Positions 37,336 through 46,641 of a stretch of 64,000 nucleotides of DNA are shown here, in pieces. The stretch is from positions 4,092,001 to 4,156,000 of the forward strand of contig NZ_JBHSWE010000001.1 of the NCBI RefSeq assembly GCF_042661465.1. Reading direction: 5' to 3'. The first letter of the stretch is position 1; each line of letters opens with the position of its first letter. Origin of the DNA: Marinobacterium_A aestuariivivens. Its GTDB lineage: Bacteria; Pseudomonadota; Gammaproteobacteria; Pseudomonadales; Balneatricaceae. A program made the position numbers and the translations under genes. The notes beneath the pieces were generated by a model. It saw nothing but the letters and a program-made list of their open reading frames with translations. It did no database searches and was not told where the DNA came from.

Positions 37336-37782
37336 ATGAAACGGATTTCAGTGCTGGTCGCCACCCTCTGGCTGGCCGGCTGCGGTGCTTTGATGCAGGG
37401 CGTGCAGGAGCAGGAAGCGAGCGTAGCGGCCATGGACGACAGGCTGGCCGACACCCGCTGGCGCGTCGAAACCATTGCCGGACAGCCATTGCCGGTTACG
37501 CTCAGGCCTGAGGTGAACTTCGCGGCGGGCGGGCGTCTTTCCGGTATGGCCGGCTGCAACCGCTTCAATGGTCGTTATCGCCTCCTCGAAGACGGCCGTC
37601 TGAATGTGACCGCGCTGGTCGTCACCCGCAAGATCTGCTTCCCGGCGGTGATGATCCACGAACAGTCCCTGCTCCGGGTGCTGGAAGATGCACAGAGCGT
37701 CGAATGGTCGGGGACGGCGCTGCTGCTGCGGTCGTCCCATGAGCGGCGCAACAGCCGGCTGGTGGCGCTGCCTGCAGGCTAG
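37336..37782 (+). CDS. META-domain lipoprotein (HslJ-like)
   Basis: 148 residues. ISVLVATLWLAGCGAL is a lipoprotein signal with lipobox LAGC (Cys17). The mature protein carries one META domain: DTRWRVETIAGQPL, GRLSGMAGCNRFNGRY, and the closing strand. HslJ-type META proteins are envelope heat/novobiocin-resistance factors of unknown mechanism. It converges on the LysR regulator with two bases between stops. Confidence 0.75.
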   Translation: MKRISVLVATLWLAGCGALMQGVQEQEASVAAMDDRLADTRWRVETIAGQPLPVTLRPEVNFAAGGRLSGMAGCNRFNGRYRLLEDGRLNVTALVVTRKICFPAVMIHEQSLLRVLEDAQSVEWSGTALLLRSSHERRNSRLVALPAG

Positions 37783-37784
37783 AG

Positions 37785-38695
37785 CTAGACGTCGATGCCG
37801 GACACCGGCGCGTCGTGGTGCAGCGTATCCAGAACCCAGTCCCGGAACGCCTTCATGCCGTAACTGAGCTGTCGACCCTTGGGGTAGACCAGGTAGAAGG
37901 AGTTGCCGCTGTCGAGCACCAGGTCGAACAGCTTCACCAGCTGGCCGTAGCGGACTTCGCGCTCGACCAGCTTTTCGTCCCCAGGGCGATGCCGACCCCC
38001 TCCATTGCCGCGGACATTGCCAGCGAGGTGCTGGAAAAGGACATGACGCGGCCGATATCGGTACTGCTGACACCGGCCTGGCGAAGGATCCTCGGCCATT
38101 CGTCGGGACGGTCGGCGACCCGGATCAGGGTGTGCTGCTTCAGGTCCGCCGGGCTCTTCAGCGGTTTGCTGCCTTCCAGCAGTCGCGGACTGCAAACCGG
38201 CACCAGGTGGACGTTAAGCAGGTGTTCGATTTCGAGGTCCGGCCAGGCGCCGCGGCCGAAATAGACCGCCATGTCGGTATCGCTGTGGTCGAAGTCGATG
38301 GGGCCGGAAAGGTTGCTCAGGCGCAGCTCGACATCGGGGTGCTCGGTCTGGAACTGGCCGATACGGGGAACCAGCCAGCGGGTCAGGAAGGCCGGCGCGA
38401 CGGCGATGGTGACCGCCACCGAATTCGGTGACGCCATCAGCCTGCGCGTGGCGCTGTCGATTTCGTCGAGGGCCAGCTGCACCGATGCCAGGTAGCGTTC
38501 GCCGGCGCTGGTCAGGCTGACGCGGCGTTTTTCCCGCAGGAACAGCCGTACGTCGAGAAAATCCTCCAGTGTCTTGACCTGGTGGCTGACAGCGGAGGGC
38601 GTGACGAACAGCTCGTCGGCAGCCTTGTTGAAACTGCCGTGGCGGGCGGCAGCTTCGAAGCTGCGTAGAGCGTTGAGCGGGGGTAGGCGGCGAAT
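37785..38695 (-). CDS. LysR-family regulator, GcvA type, with probable ATT start and one frame break
   Basis: Residues 1-60 are the LysR helix-turn-helix (RRLPPLNALRSFEAAARHG, FVTPSAVSHQVKTLEDFL), then a substrate-binding domain; GcvA-type lengths are about 305 and this start gives about 303. The only ATG in frame (38755) adds 20 residues, and a promoter-like TTAACG-17-TATACT lies inside that extension. AGGGAG sits seven bases before an ATT at 38695, giving a product matching family N-termini. I therefore prefer ATT. The frame breaks near 37980 (CTGGGGACGAAA, one base short before DEKLVEREVRYGQL). Target genes are not evident. Confidence 0.75.
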
Positions 38696-38845
38696 GGGCT
38701 CTCTCCCTGACTGGTGTCGATGGCATCGGATGCTCAGTATAGCCCCGCCAAACATCGACGTTAATCTCCGCAGGCCCGATTGACGATTGAAACTTGCGCT
38801 CCTTCAGCCTGGTTTAGGTTCAATCGTCGGGAATTTGGAGGTCTC

Positions 38846-39606
38846 ATGGATGTCGGGCAGTATCGCAAGCTCGGTTGCAGTCAGTGTCTCGAAGGGGTGG
38901 GGCTGGACTTCGACTTCAGCTTTGCTTTTCAGCCGATCGTGAATGCCGCCGATGCGTCAATCTTCGCTTATGAGGCGCTGGCAAGGGGCTTGAAGGTCAA
39001 GGCGCCGCGACGGTATTTGCCAACGTCAATCCGGCCAATCTGTACGCATTCGATCAGGCATGTCGTACCAGAGCGATAGCCCTGGCGGTTGAGTTGGGGC
39101 TCGATTGCAAATTGAATATCAACTTCACACCCAATGCGATCTACAGGCCCGAGCTCTGCATCCGCACCACTCTCGAGGCGGCAAGAGCCTTTGATTTTCC
39201 GCCCGAGCAGATTGTGTTCGAAGTGACCGAGGGGGAAAAGGTCGTCGATCACGACCATCTGCGCAATATCTTCGAGACCTACAGGGAGCTCGGGTTCGGC
39301 ACGGCGATCGACGATTTCGGTGCCGGATACTCCGGGCTCAACCTGCTTGCAGAATATCAGCCGCACTTTATCAAGCTTGATCGGGCGTTGATCAGCAATA
39401 TCCATCAGCACAGGGCTCGCCAGATCATCTGTCGCGGCATTCTTCAGGTCTGTTGCGAGCTGGATATCGTGGTGCTGGCCGAGGGTGTGGAGTGCCGGGA
39501 GGAATATCTCTGGCTGCGTGATGCCGGCGTAACGCTGTTTCAGGGGTACTATTTTGCCCGTCCGGGATTTCGCCGTTTACCCGAGGTGGACCCCGCCTGT
39601 TTCTGA
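38846..39606 (+). CDS. Stand-alone EAL-domain phosphodiesterase, one frame break
   Basis: Restored length about 253 residues, essentially one EAL domain. FAYEALARGL is the EAL signature, VFEVTEGE and AIDDFGAGYSGLNLL carry metal-binding residues, IKLDRALISN holds the catalytic Lys and LAEGVECREEYLWL the general base region. All catalytic positions I can check are present, so cyclic di-GMP hydrolysis is likely. The first ~30 residues (CSQCLEGVGLDFDF) hold two Cys. GGAGGT precedes the ATG. The frame breaks near 39001 (GTCAAGGCGCC, a G short). Confidence 0.82.
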
Positions 39607-39707
39607 TGCGGCGGGCTGGGGCTTGAAGCGGGCGACAAAACTGCTGTACGAGCGGGGCTGAACCGTTCTATGCTGAAGCCCATAATCATGCAGAAGTGAG
39701 AAGCGCC

Positions 39708-39953
39708 ATGCCCTATACCCCCGAGATGGTCGAAGAACTGGATATGCTGAGCCGTTTCAACCTGGCGACGACGCAGCAGGGCCTCAAGGTGCATCATGAT
39801 GCAGATCCGGCCCTGGTGGCGGCTACGCGCCGACTCTATGACAAGGGGCTGATCACCCAGGTCGATGGCGGCTACCTGACCGATCTCGGGCGCGATGCGG
39901 CGGAGCACGCCCAGGCGGCGCTGACGATTCTGAAATCGCCGCGGTTTCTCTGA
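39708..39953 (+). CDS. TIGR02647-type small protein
   Basis: 81 residues: PYTPEMVEELDMLSRFNLAT and the winged-helix-like tail LVAATRRLYDKGLITQVDG then YLTDLGRDAAEHAQ. This pattern is the TIGR02647 family of small putative DNA-binding proteins common in Pseudomonas and Shewanella. Function unknown. The ATG follows GTGAGAAGCGCC. Confidence 0.7.
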   Translation: MPYTPEMVEELDMLSRFNLATTQQGLKVHHDADPALVAATRRLYDKGLITQVDGGYLTDLGRDAAEHAQAALTILKSPRFL

Positions 39954-40059
39954 CGGCGAGACCGCAGCAGTCCATGTCAGGCAACGGGGAGGGTAAATTT
40001 TCTTGATCTTTTGTGCACCCGCGGCACAATGCAGGCCATCCAGTACGGGGGGAATACTC

Positions 40060-40245
40060 ATGCAATCGAAACTCAAGGCCCATCCGAAGTTTATCGAAGC
40101 GATGCAGAAACTTTCGGCGATGTCCGAAGAAGAGCGACTGTCTGACGAAAACAAGGAGCTGTTTGAACAGGCGATGCGGTATGCACCGCTGGATATCCAG
40201 CCCAAACTGGCGGCGATCCAGAGAAAGTACGACGTACTGCACTGA
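40060..40245 (+). CDS. Small helical protein, unknown function
   Basis: 61 residues, charged and predicted helical: LKAHPKFIEAMQKLSAMSEE, then ELFEQAMRYAPLDIQPKLAA. GGGGGGAA lies upstream of the ATG. I do not recognise a family with certainty. A strong terminator follows directly, which supports a real short transcription unit. Confidence 0.6.
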   Translation: MQSKLKAHPKFIEAMQKLSAMSEEERLSDENKELFEQAMRYAPLDIQPKLAAIQRKYDVLH

Positions 40246-40265
40246 TCCCCTTTGCAGTCGGAAAA

Positions 40266-40289
40266 ACGGGCCACCTTCGGGTGGCCCGT
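40266..40289. terminator. Bidirectional rho-independent terminator
   Basis: Perfect 10-bp stem ACGGGCCACC / GGTGGCCCGT around the stable tetraloop TTCG, with an A run before (40262-40266). It separates the convergent small gene and the DMT transporter gene. Confidence 0.85.
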
Positions 40290-40310
40290 TGCGTTCAGGG
40301 GTAGCAGTAC

Positions 40311-41180
40311 TTATCGTGCGCCACGGGCGCCGGCCCGGATCACCAGGGCAATGCCGCCAAGGGTCAGGGTGCCGGAGAGGACCAGCCGAAGACTCAGCGG
40401 CTCCGCCAGCAGCAGCACGCCCCCGAGGGCCGCCAGCGCCGGAACGGTTAGCTGAACGGTGGCAGCGGTGGTCGGTGTCAGCCGGGGCAGCACCTGGTAC
40501 CAGAGGGCGTAGCCACAACCAGATGCCAGGGCGCCGGAGGCGACCGCAAAGAGGACGCCCCGCGTCTCAAGGGCGGGTTCGGTGACTCCGGCCAGGCTCA
40601 CCGCCAGGCCGAGCGGCAGCGCCAGCATGAAGTTAGCGGCAGTGCCCGCCAGGGCATCGCTGTTGCCGCGCCCGAGCAGTGAATAAAGGCCCCAGGCTGC
40701 GCCCGCCAGCGCCATGGCACAGGCTGCGAACGGTGATGGCGCCGAGGCGCCGGGCAGCAGCAGCAGCACCAGCCCGCCTGCCGCCAGAAGAATGCCCAGC
40801 CACTCTATCGCCGCCGGACGATTGCCGCGCACCAGGCCGTGGCCGATCATCGTCAGTTGCACGCAGCCGAACAGGATGAGCGCGCCGATACCGGTGTCCA
40901 GCTCCAGGTAGGCGAAGGAGAACAGGATGGCATAGGCGAACAGGCTCAGTGCCGCCAGCGGACGCAGCGGCAGATGCAGCGGGGCCTGGCGTCGCCGTTG
41001 CCGCAGCAGCAGTAGCAGGGTCAGCATCAGGGCGCCGCTCAGCAGCCGGATGCTGGTAAAGCTCGCGGCGTCGATGGCACCGGCATGCAGTCCCAGGCGG
41101 CAGAATAGCGAGTTGGCGGCAAAGGCCAGCAGTGCCAGCAATGTAAGGCTGGCATTTGCGGCGGAGCTCTGGCTGTGCAT
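40311..41180 (-). CDS. DMT superfamily (EamA) transporter
   Basis: 289 residues with about ten hydrophobic segments in two EamA repeats (NASLTLLALLAFAANSLFCRL at the start; FAACAMALAGAAWGLYSLLG opening the second half; TVQLTVPALAALGGVLLLAEPL near the end). Family members export amino acids or other metabolites across the inner membrane. The substrate is not predictable. Start ATG 41180 gives MHSQSS before the first helix. Confidence 0.8.
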   Translation of the reverse strand: MHSQSSAANASLTLLALLAFAANSLFCRLGLHAGAIDAASFTSIRLLSGALMLTLLLLLRQRRRQAPLHLPLRPLAALSLFAYAILFSFAYLELDTGIGALILFGCVQLTMIGHGLVRGNRPAAIEWLGILLAAGGLVLLLLPGASAPSPFAACAMALAGAAWGLYSLLGRGNSDALAGTAANFMLALPLGLAVSLAGVTEPALETRGVLFAVASGALASGCGYALWYQVLPRLTPTTAATVQLTVPALAALGGVLLLAEPLSLRLVLSGTLTLGGIALVIRAGARGAR

Positions 41181-41303
41181 GACGGTTTCCCTGCAGACCG
41201 AGTGACAAGAATAGGGTGGTGTCATTGGCATCGCCAGCCTACTTTGGTGCCGGTCTATCACCGTGAAACCGCAGTACCATTGCGTTAAGCTGTTGTCCTG
41301 TCA

Positions 41304-43218
41304 GTGAAAAAGAAGGGGAGCCTTTTGTCGAGCAGGGAATTGCCAGCAGTTATCGCCGGCCCGTTGCTGCGCCGGCTGGAGGCCGGAAGGCTGATCTTCT
41401 GGCTGGTCGGCACGCGTGAGTTGAACCTGCGCCTGAGTCTGTTCGACCCTGTCGGTGGCGAATGCCTCTGGCAGGTGGTACCGAGCCCCGGTGACGAGCT
41501 GCAGCGGGTGCGGATCGGCGAGCGGGCCTGGATTCATCTGCTTGACCTGCGACCGACGCAACCGCTGCCGATGGATCGCGAGCTCGAGTACGATCTGCAG
41601 GTCGACGGCGAGAGCATCGTCACCCTGATGCCCGGCTTGCTCTATCCGGGGCGCAGCCGCCTTTCGGTCATGATCAAGTCGCGGCTCGACCAGTTGCTGC
41701 ACGGCTCCTGCCGCAAGCCGCACTTTCCCGGTCCCGATGCGCTGGTGCGTGCCGACGACTGGCTCGGCCGTCATCTGGAGAGCACGGAGCGGCCGGCACT
41801 GCTGATGCTCTCGGGGGATCAGATCTATGTCGACGATGTCGCCGGCCCCATGCTGCAGGGCCTGCACCAGGTCATCGAGCTGCTGGGACTCTACGGCGAA
41901 ACCTTCGAGCAGGCCGCGGTCGCGGACAGCGACAGCCTCTACAGTCACCCGGACTGCAATTACCGGCGCCAGAATCTGCTGCCCCGGACCCGGCCGCGGC
42001 TCGGCTGGCGGGACCGGCTGCTCAACGGCGCCTCGCGGCCGATCTTCACCGGCCATGCGATCGGCAACCACCTGATCAGCCTGGGGAGGTGCTGGCGCAG
42101 TACCTGCTGCTCTGGTCGCCGCAATTATGGCCTCTGCTGACGTTCGATCCCGGGGTGCTGGATGGCCCGCTGCAATCGCGCTTCGGGCGGGAGCGGGTTG
42201 CGCTGGAGAACTTCGTGGCCGGGCTGCCGGCGGTGCAGCGGCTGCTGGCCCAGTACCGGTGAACATGATCTTCGATGATCACGATGTCACCGATGACTGG
42301 AACCTGACGTCGGGCTGGGAGCAGGCGGCGTACGGGCACCCTTCTCGCGCCGAATCATCGGCAACGCACTGCTGGGTTACTGGCTCTGCCGGGCTGGGGC
42401 AACGATCCTGAAGGGCTGGAGCCCGAAGTGCTGGAGCTGGCGCAGAAACTCGGGCGCGAACCCTGCCAGGATGCCCTGATCGAGCGTCTGTTCGCGCGCG
42501 AAAGCTGGTCCTATGTACTGCCGACCGAACCGCCGCTGCTGGTGCTGGATACCCGTACCCAGCGCTGGTGGTCGGAGCGCAGCCCCGGCCGTCCGTCCGG
42601 CCTGATGGACTGGGAGGCGCTGACGGAGCTGCAGCTGCGGCTGCTGGACCGCGAGGCGGTGGTGCTGGTTTCGGCGGCGCCCATTTTCGGCGTCAAGCTG
42701 ATCGAGACGATCCAGCGGGTATTCAGCTTTTTCGGTCAGGCGCTGGCGGTCGATGCCGAGAACTGGATGGCCCACCCGGGTGCGGCCAATGTCATCCTCA
42801 ACATCTTCCGCCACCCGCGCACGCCCCGGCATTTCGTGATTCTGTCGGGGGATGTGCATTACTCCTTCGTCTACGATGTGCTGATCCGCTTTCGCAAGCA
42901 CAGTCCTCGGATCTGGCAGATCACCTGCAGCGGCCTGAAAAACGAGTTTCCGCGTCGTCTGCTGGACGTGTTCGACGGACTCAACCGCTGGCTCTATGCG
43001 CCCTGGTCGCCGCTGAACTGGTTTACCCGCCGTCGCGCCATGCGTGTCGAGGCCCGGCGACCATCTGGGCAGAAGCGCGGGCATCGGCTGGTCAACAGCT
43101 CCGCCATCGGCCTGGTGGCGCTGGATGCAGAGGGGTGCCGGTGCGGATCCGGCTACTGGAGGCCGATGGTGGCAGCGTCGAATTCGAGCCGCAGACCGTC
43201 TCCGGGAAGGGCGGCTGA
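41304..43218 (+). CDS. PhoD-like metallophosphatase, five frame breaks
   Basis: Joining all segments gives about 639 residues. The family marks are GDQIYVDDVAGPM, NMIFDDHDVTDDWNL and FVILSGDVHYSFVY, the metal-binding blocks of the alkaline phosphatase D-like metallophosphoesterases. Breaks lie near 42085 (CTGGGGAGG), 42256 (CAGTACCGG), 42340 (GGCACCCTTC), 42395 (TGCCGGGCTGG) and 43133 (GAGGGGTGCC), each one base short. No signal peptide is seen, so it is probably cytosolic, unlike secreted PhoD. Start GTG 41304 or TTG 41325 (AAGGGGAG upstream). Five breaks could mean a pseudogene, but all are of the window-wide type and every segment is conserved. Confidence 0.72.
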
Positions 43219-43518
43219 GCCTGCCCGGGCGCGAATTCGAAATTTACGTAAGTTATTTACAAAAGGGGCTCGACCTTGATGTCGCATTTGGGCATATTGG
43301 GTGCGTTTTGAGGTGCTCATCCCTCATTTTTCATGTCGACCCTTCAAGGCAACACGAGGCAGCAGCAGGTTGGGGCCGCTCCGGGTTAATGCCGTTCCGG
43401 CAGGGGCCCAAGCCGGCGTGCCGCGGCGTCTCGCCGTGGAAGACTGGTTCTGCAGGGGTGGGTGAATCGCCAATCTTTTCCCCTGCGGGGGCCTTTACCA
43501 AAGGAGTGCAACAGTTCC
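43219..43518 (+). promoter_or_regulatory. Structured 5' leader of nhaD, candidate cation riboswitch
   Basis: About 300 gene-free bases. From 43370 on it is dense in potential stems: GCCG-TTC-CGGC (43391-43401), an 8-bp hairpin 43421-43439, and GCAGGGG (43452-43458) with CCCCTGC (43480-43486). The 43480-43483 CCCC can instead pair with GGGG at 43487-43490, excluding the former. Then CCTTT (43492-43496) pairs with AAAGG (43500-43504), covering the AAGGAG ribosome site of nhaD. Mutually exclusive pairing beside a hidden ribosome site is the layout of a translational riboswitch. Na+/Li+ riboswitches are known before antiporter genes; membership of such a class is not shown. Confidence 0.45.
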
Positions 43519-44763
43519 ATGCACTGGTTACTGCTCTGCCTTATCCTGCTGGCCTTCGTCCTGATCGTGATCGAGGACGTCGTCCATATCAACAAGGCCA
43601 AGTCGACCCTGTTCCTCGGAACCCTGGTCTGGCTGCTGGCCTTCATGTTTCCCGGGCACGGGACCGATACCGCCGCCGTTCAGGCGCAGCTCAATGAAAA
43701 CCTGCTGGAGATCGCAACGCTCTGGCTGTTCCTGATGGCGGCGATGACCTTCGTCGCCTATCTCAACCAGCAGGGGCTCATCACCCAGTTGGTGTATCGG
43801 GCGCTGCCGGCGCGCATCGGTCAGCGTCAGCTGATGCTGCTGATGGCGCTGCTGGCGCTGGTATTCTCCTCGCTGGCCGACAACATCACCGCATCGCTGA
43901 TCATGCTGTCGTTGCTGGCGTCGCTGAAGCTCAAGCCGCGCTCGATGGTGAAATACGCAGCCCTGCTGGTGTTTGCCGTCAACTCCGGCGGTGTCTCGCT
44001 GATCACCGGCGACGTCACCACCCTGATGATCTTCCTGGCAGGCAAGGTGGCGATCACCGATCTCTTTCTGCTGATTCCGGCGGCGCTGATCGGCGTGCTG
44101 GTGCTGCTGGCGACCCTGATGACCGGCGGCAACAGCGAGATCGAGATACCCCGCTTCCGCCGTCCGATCGCCGGACGCGACAAGGTGATTGCCGGGCTGT
44201 TTCTGCTGACCATCGTTTCGACGCTGCTGTTCAGCGTCTTCTTCAGCATACCGCCGGTACTCAGCTTCCTGTTCGGCCTGGCGGTCATGTTCCTGGCCTA
44301 CCAGTTCCTGTACCGCGATACGCCTTCGCGCCAGAGCGTGCTCGAGTATATGCGTGACATCGAGTTCGATACGCTGCTGTTCTTCCTGGGCGTGCTGCTG
44401 CTGGTCGGGATGCTCAAGGAGCTGTCGGTGCTGGACCACCTGCCCCAGCTGTATCAGATCATGCCGGTGGTGGCCGCCAACTATGTCGTCGGCCTGCTGT
44501 CGGCGCTGGTCGACAACGTGCCGTTGACCGCGGCGATCCTGAAGTCCGGCATCGACATGGATCTGGCGGACTGGATGTGTCTGACCTATGCCACCGGTGT
44601 CGGCGGCTCGCTGCTGATCATCGGTTCCGCGGCCGGCGTGATCGCGATGAGCAAGATCGAGGCGCTGAGCTTCGTCAGCTACCTGCGCTACATGCCGCGA
44701 CTGCTGCTGGCCTACAGTGCCGGATACGGAGCGGTTTGGGTGATGGGTCGCACGTTCGTGTAG
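43519..44763 (+). CDS. nhaD: NhaD-type Na+/H+ antiporter
   Basis: 414 residues, about 12 membrane helices (IT superfamily). IVIEDVVHINKAKSTLFLGT near the start, LFLMAAMTFVAYLNQQGLI, FSSLADNITASLIMLSLLA (conserved DNITAS) and NSGGVSLITGDVTTLMIFLAG are NhaD signatures, with SALVDNVPLTAAILKSGI repeated in the second half. It expels Na+ or Li+ at alkaline pH in marine and halophilic bacteria. AAGGAG lies 12 bases before the ATG, a long spacing. The leader is structured. Confidence 0.9.
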   Translation: MHWLLLCLILLAFVLIVIEDVVHINKAKSTLFLGTLVWLLAFMFPGHGTDTAAVQAQLNENLLEIATLWLFLMAAMTFVAYLNQQGLITQLVYRALPARIGQRQLMLLMALLALVFSSLADNITASLIMLSLLASLKLKPRSMVKYAALLVFAVNSGGVSLITGDVTTLMIFLAGKVAITDLFLLIPAALIGVLVLLATLMTGGNSEIEIPRFRRPIAGRDKVIAGLFLLTIVSTLLFSVFFSIPPVLSFLFGLAVMFLAYQFLYRDTPSRQSVLEYMRDIEFDTLLFFLGVLLLVGMLKELSVLDHLPQLYQIMPVVAANYVVGLLSALVDNVPLTAAILKSGIDMDLADWMCLTYATGVGGSLLIIGSAAGVIAMSKIEALSFVSYLRYMPRLLLAYSAGYGAVWVMGRTFV

Positions 44764-44774
44764 CGGAAATAAAG

Positions 44775-44811
44775 CGGGCGGAGTGTCGGTTGTCTGACCG
44801 GCATCCGCCCG
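44775..44811. other. Inverted repeat after nhaD
   Basis: CGGGCGGA (44775-44782) and TCCGCCCG (44804-44811), with an inner TGTCGG/CCGGCA pairing. No T run follows, so a rho-independent terminator is uncertain; it could protect the nhaD transcript end. Confidence 0.4.
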
Positions 44812-44905
44812 AATCGGAGCAGGGAGAGAAGGGGGATTCCCTGCTGCCGTGGTAATGGGGTGTTACTGTCTGTCGCGCCTGACCGGTTGTCGAGTCCGGT
44901 TGTCC

Positions 44906-45178
44906 TCAGGCGGCGCTTTTCCCATGTTCCGGGTGCGTCGCGATAAAGTGGTGCAGGACTTTTCGCAATACCTCGGCATGTCGCTGGTTGCCGCAGCGTT
45001 CTGCGCGGCTGATATCGTCCAGAATGATGCCCTTGATCCGCTGGTCGCCGTCGTGGGAGATCAGGTACTGCCCAAGTGCGAGTGCGAGCATTGGGTCCAG
45101 GTGCTCATGTTCGGCGATGGCTTCGATTTCACCCTCGGTCAAATCACACATTGCCAAGCACTCTTCATACGTCAACAT
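44906..45178 (-). CDS. Conserved small acidic protein, unknown function
   Basis: 90 residues: LTYEECLAMCDLTEGEIEAI, EHEHLDPMLALALGQYLIS, IILDDISRAERCGNQRHAEV and a His-rich end. Homologues of this pattern occur as hypothetical proteins in Pseudomonas relatives. Cys8 and Cys11 and the His-rich tail could bind a metal, but the spacing is not a known motif. It converges on nhaD. Confidence 0.65.
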   Translation of the reverse strand: MLTYEECLAMCDLTEGEIEAIAEHEHLDPMLALALGQYLISHDGDQRIKGIILDDISRAERCGNQRHAEVLRKVLHHFIATHPEHGKSAA

Positions 45179-45366
45179 ACGGTGATAACTCCTTTGGGTT
45201 ATATCTATATGAATGGGTTGTAGGGGCTATTGCCCTCAGGGGCGCCTTTGAGTTTAGTGGAGCCCCGACGCTTTCTCTAATGCCGCGGCTGTATTTTTTT
45301 CAGCAGCGCCCGTCTTCTTTTCCTGTCTGCCCCTGGAGGTATCGGGCCCCCGAAATCGGTGGGTTT

Positions 45367-46497
45367 TCAGCTCCGGCGAAATGGCAGCCAGTCCTGCATG
45401 GCCTCGATCTGCTCGCGCATCAGCTGCTGTTCCTCGTCGACGGCGCGGCGGATGGCGTCGGCAAAACCCGGGTGCCGTATCCAGTGCCCGGACCAGGTTT
45501 CGATCGGACGAAAGCCGCGCTGAATCTTGTGCTCGCCCTGGGCGCCGGGATCGAAGCGTGTCAGCCCGTTTTCGATACAGTATTCGATGCCCTGGTAGTA
45601 GCAGGTTTCGAAATGCAGGCTGTCATGGTCCTCCCGGCAGCCCCAGTAGCGGCCATAGAGGGTCGAGGCGCTTTTCAGTGACAGGGCGCCGGCAACCGCC
45701 CGGCCTTCCCGTTCGGCAATTACCAGCAGCAGCTGCTCCGGCATGCGCGCGAGCAGTGTCTGGAAAAACGCCAGCGTCAGGTAGCCCCGGCGTCCGCGTT
45801 TCAGATAGGTGCTCTGGTAGAAATCGTAGAACTCTGCCAGCTGCTGTTCGCTGATATGGGGGCCTTCGATGCGTTTCATCCGGATCTGCTGTTCGGCGAC
45901 CTTCTGGCGTTCGCGGCGAATGTTCTTGCGCTTGCGCGAGGCCAGCTGTTCGAGGAAATGGTCGAAGCTGCGATAGCCGTCATTGAACCAGTGGTACTGG
46001 GTTCCCAGGCGCATGCAAAGATGCCTGTGCTGCAGCGCATCTCTTGTGGCCGGCTCGACGAAGAGACCGTGCCAGGAGGAGGCGCCGAAACGTTCGGCCA
46101 GCTGCTGCACGGCATCGAGCATCGCATCGACATGGCGCTCGGGCGCCTCCCGGCTGCCGATTCTGGGGCCCGAGGCGGGTGTGAACGGGATGGCGGTCAG
46201 CAGCTTGGGGTAATAGTCGAGGCCGTGGCGCTGATAGGCATCGGCCCAGGACCAGTCGAAGACGTATTCGCCCCAGGAGTGGGACTTGAGGTAGAGCGGC
46301 ATGGCCGCCACGGCTTCGGAATGCCGAAAGGCGATCAGGTGCAGCGGCTGCCAGCCGGTGTCCGGCGTGACGCTGCCGCTGCTTTCCAGGGCTTCGAGAA
46401 AGTCGTAGCGCAGGAAGGGATAGTCGGTGCCGCAGAGGCGATTCCAGACCGCTGGGTCGATTTCGGCGAGCGCGTTGTGGATCCTGAGTTCGAGCAT
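45367..46497 (-). CDS. COG3146 GNAT-fold protein (peptidoglycan-bridge-formation-like)
   Basis: 376 residues. The family pattern is LCGTDYPFLRYDFLEALESS near the N-terminus, FDWSWADAYQRHGLDYYPKL, ASRKRKNIRRERQKV, and the C-terminal GRYWGCREDHDSLHFETCYY and DPGAQGEHKIQRGFRPIETW. Distantly related to FemAB aminoacyl transferases; the cellular role is unknown. ATG at 46497 and no signal peptide, so cytosolic. Confidence 0.8.
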   Translation of the reverse strand: MLELRIHNALAEIDPAVWNRLCGTDYPFLRYDFLEALESSGSVTPDTGWQPLHLIAFRHSEAVAAMPLYLKSHSWGEYVFDWSWADAYQRHGLDYYPKLLTAIPFTPASGPRIGSREAPERHVDAMLDAVQQLAERFGASSWHGLFVEPATRDALQHRHLCMRLGTQYHWFNDGYRSFDHFLEQLASRKRKNIRRERQKVAEQQIRMKRIEGPHISEQQLAEFYDFYQSTYLKRGRRGYLTLAFFQTLLARMPEQLLLVIAEREGRAVAGALSLKSASTLYGRYWGCREDHDSLHFETCYYQGIEYCIENGLTRFDPGAQGEHKIQRGFRPIETWSGHWIRHPGFADAIRRAVDEEQQLMREQIEAMQDWLPFRRS

Positions 46498-46641
46498 TTT
46501 TACCTATACTTCCGGTGGCGGCCCGGTCAAACTGTCACGTTGTCAAAAAACTGCAAGCGGTAAGCGCCAGGCCGCAAAAGGCCGGTGCCACGCTTGTAGC
46601 TTGCGCCTGTAAAGCTTGCCGCCTTCAAAAGGAGTCCCCCT

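Noticed and set aside
44775..44811. Rho-independent terminator after nhaD
   Set aside because: Good stem but no T run on either side, so listed only as an inverted repeat.
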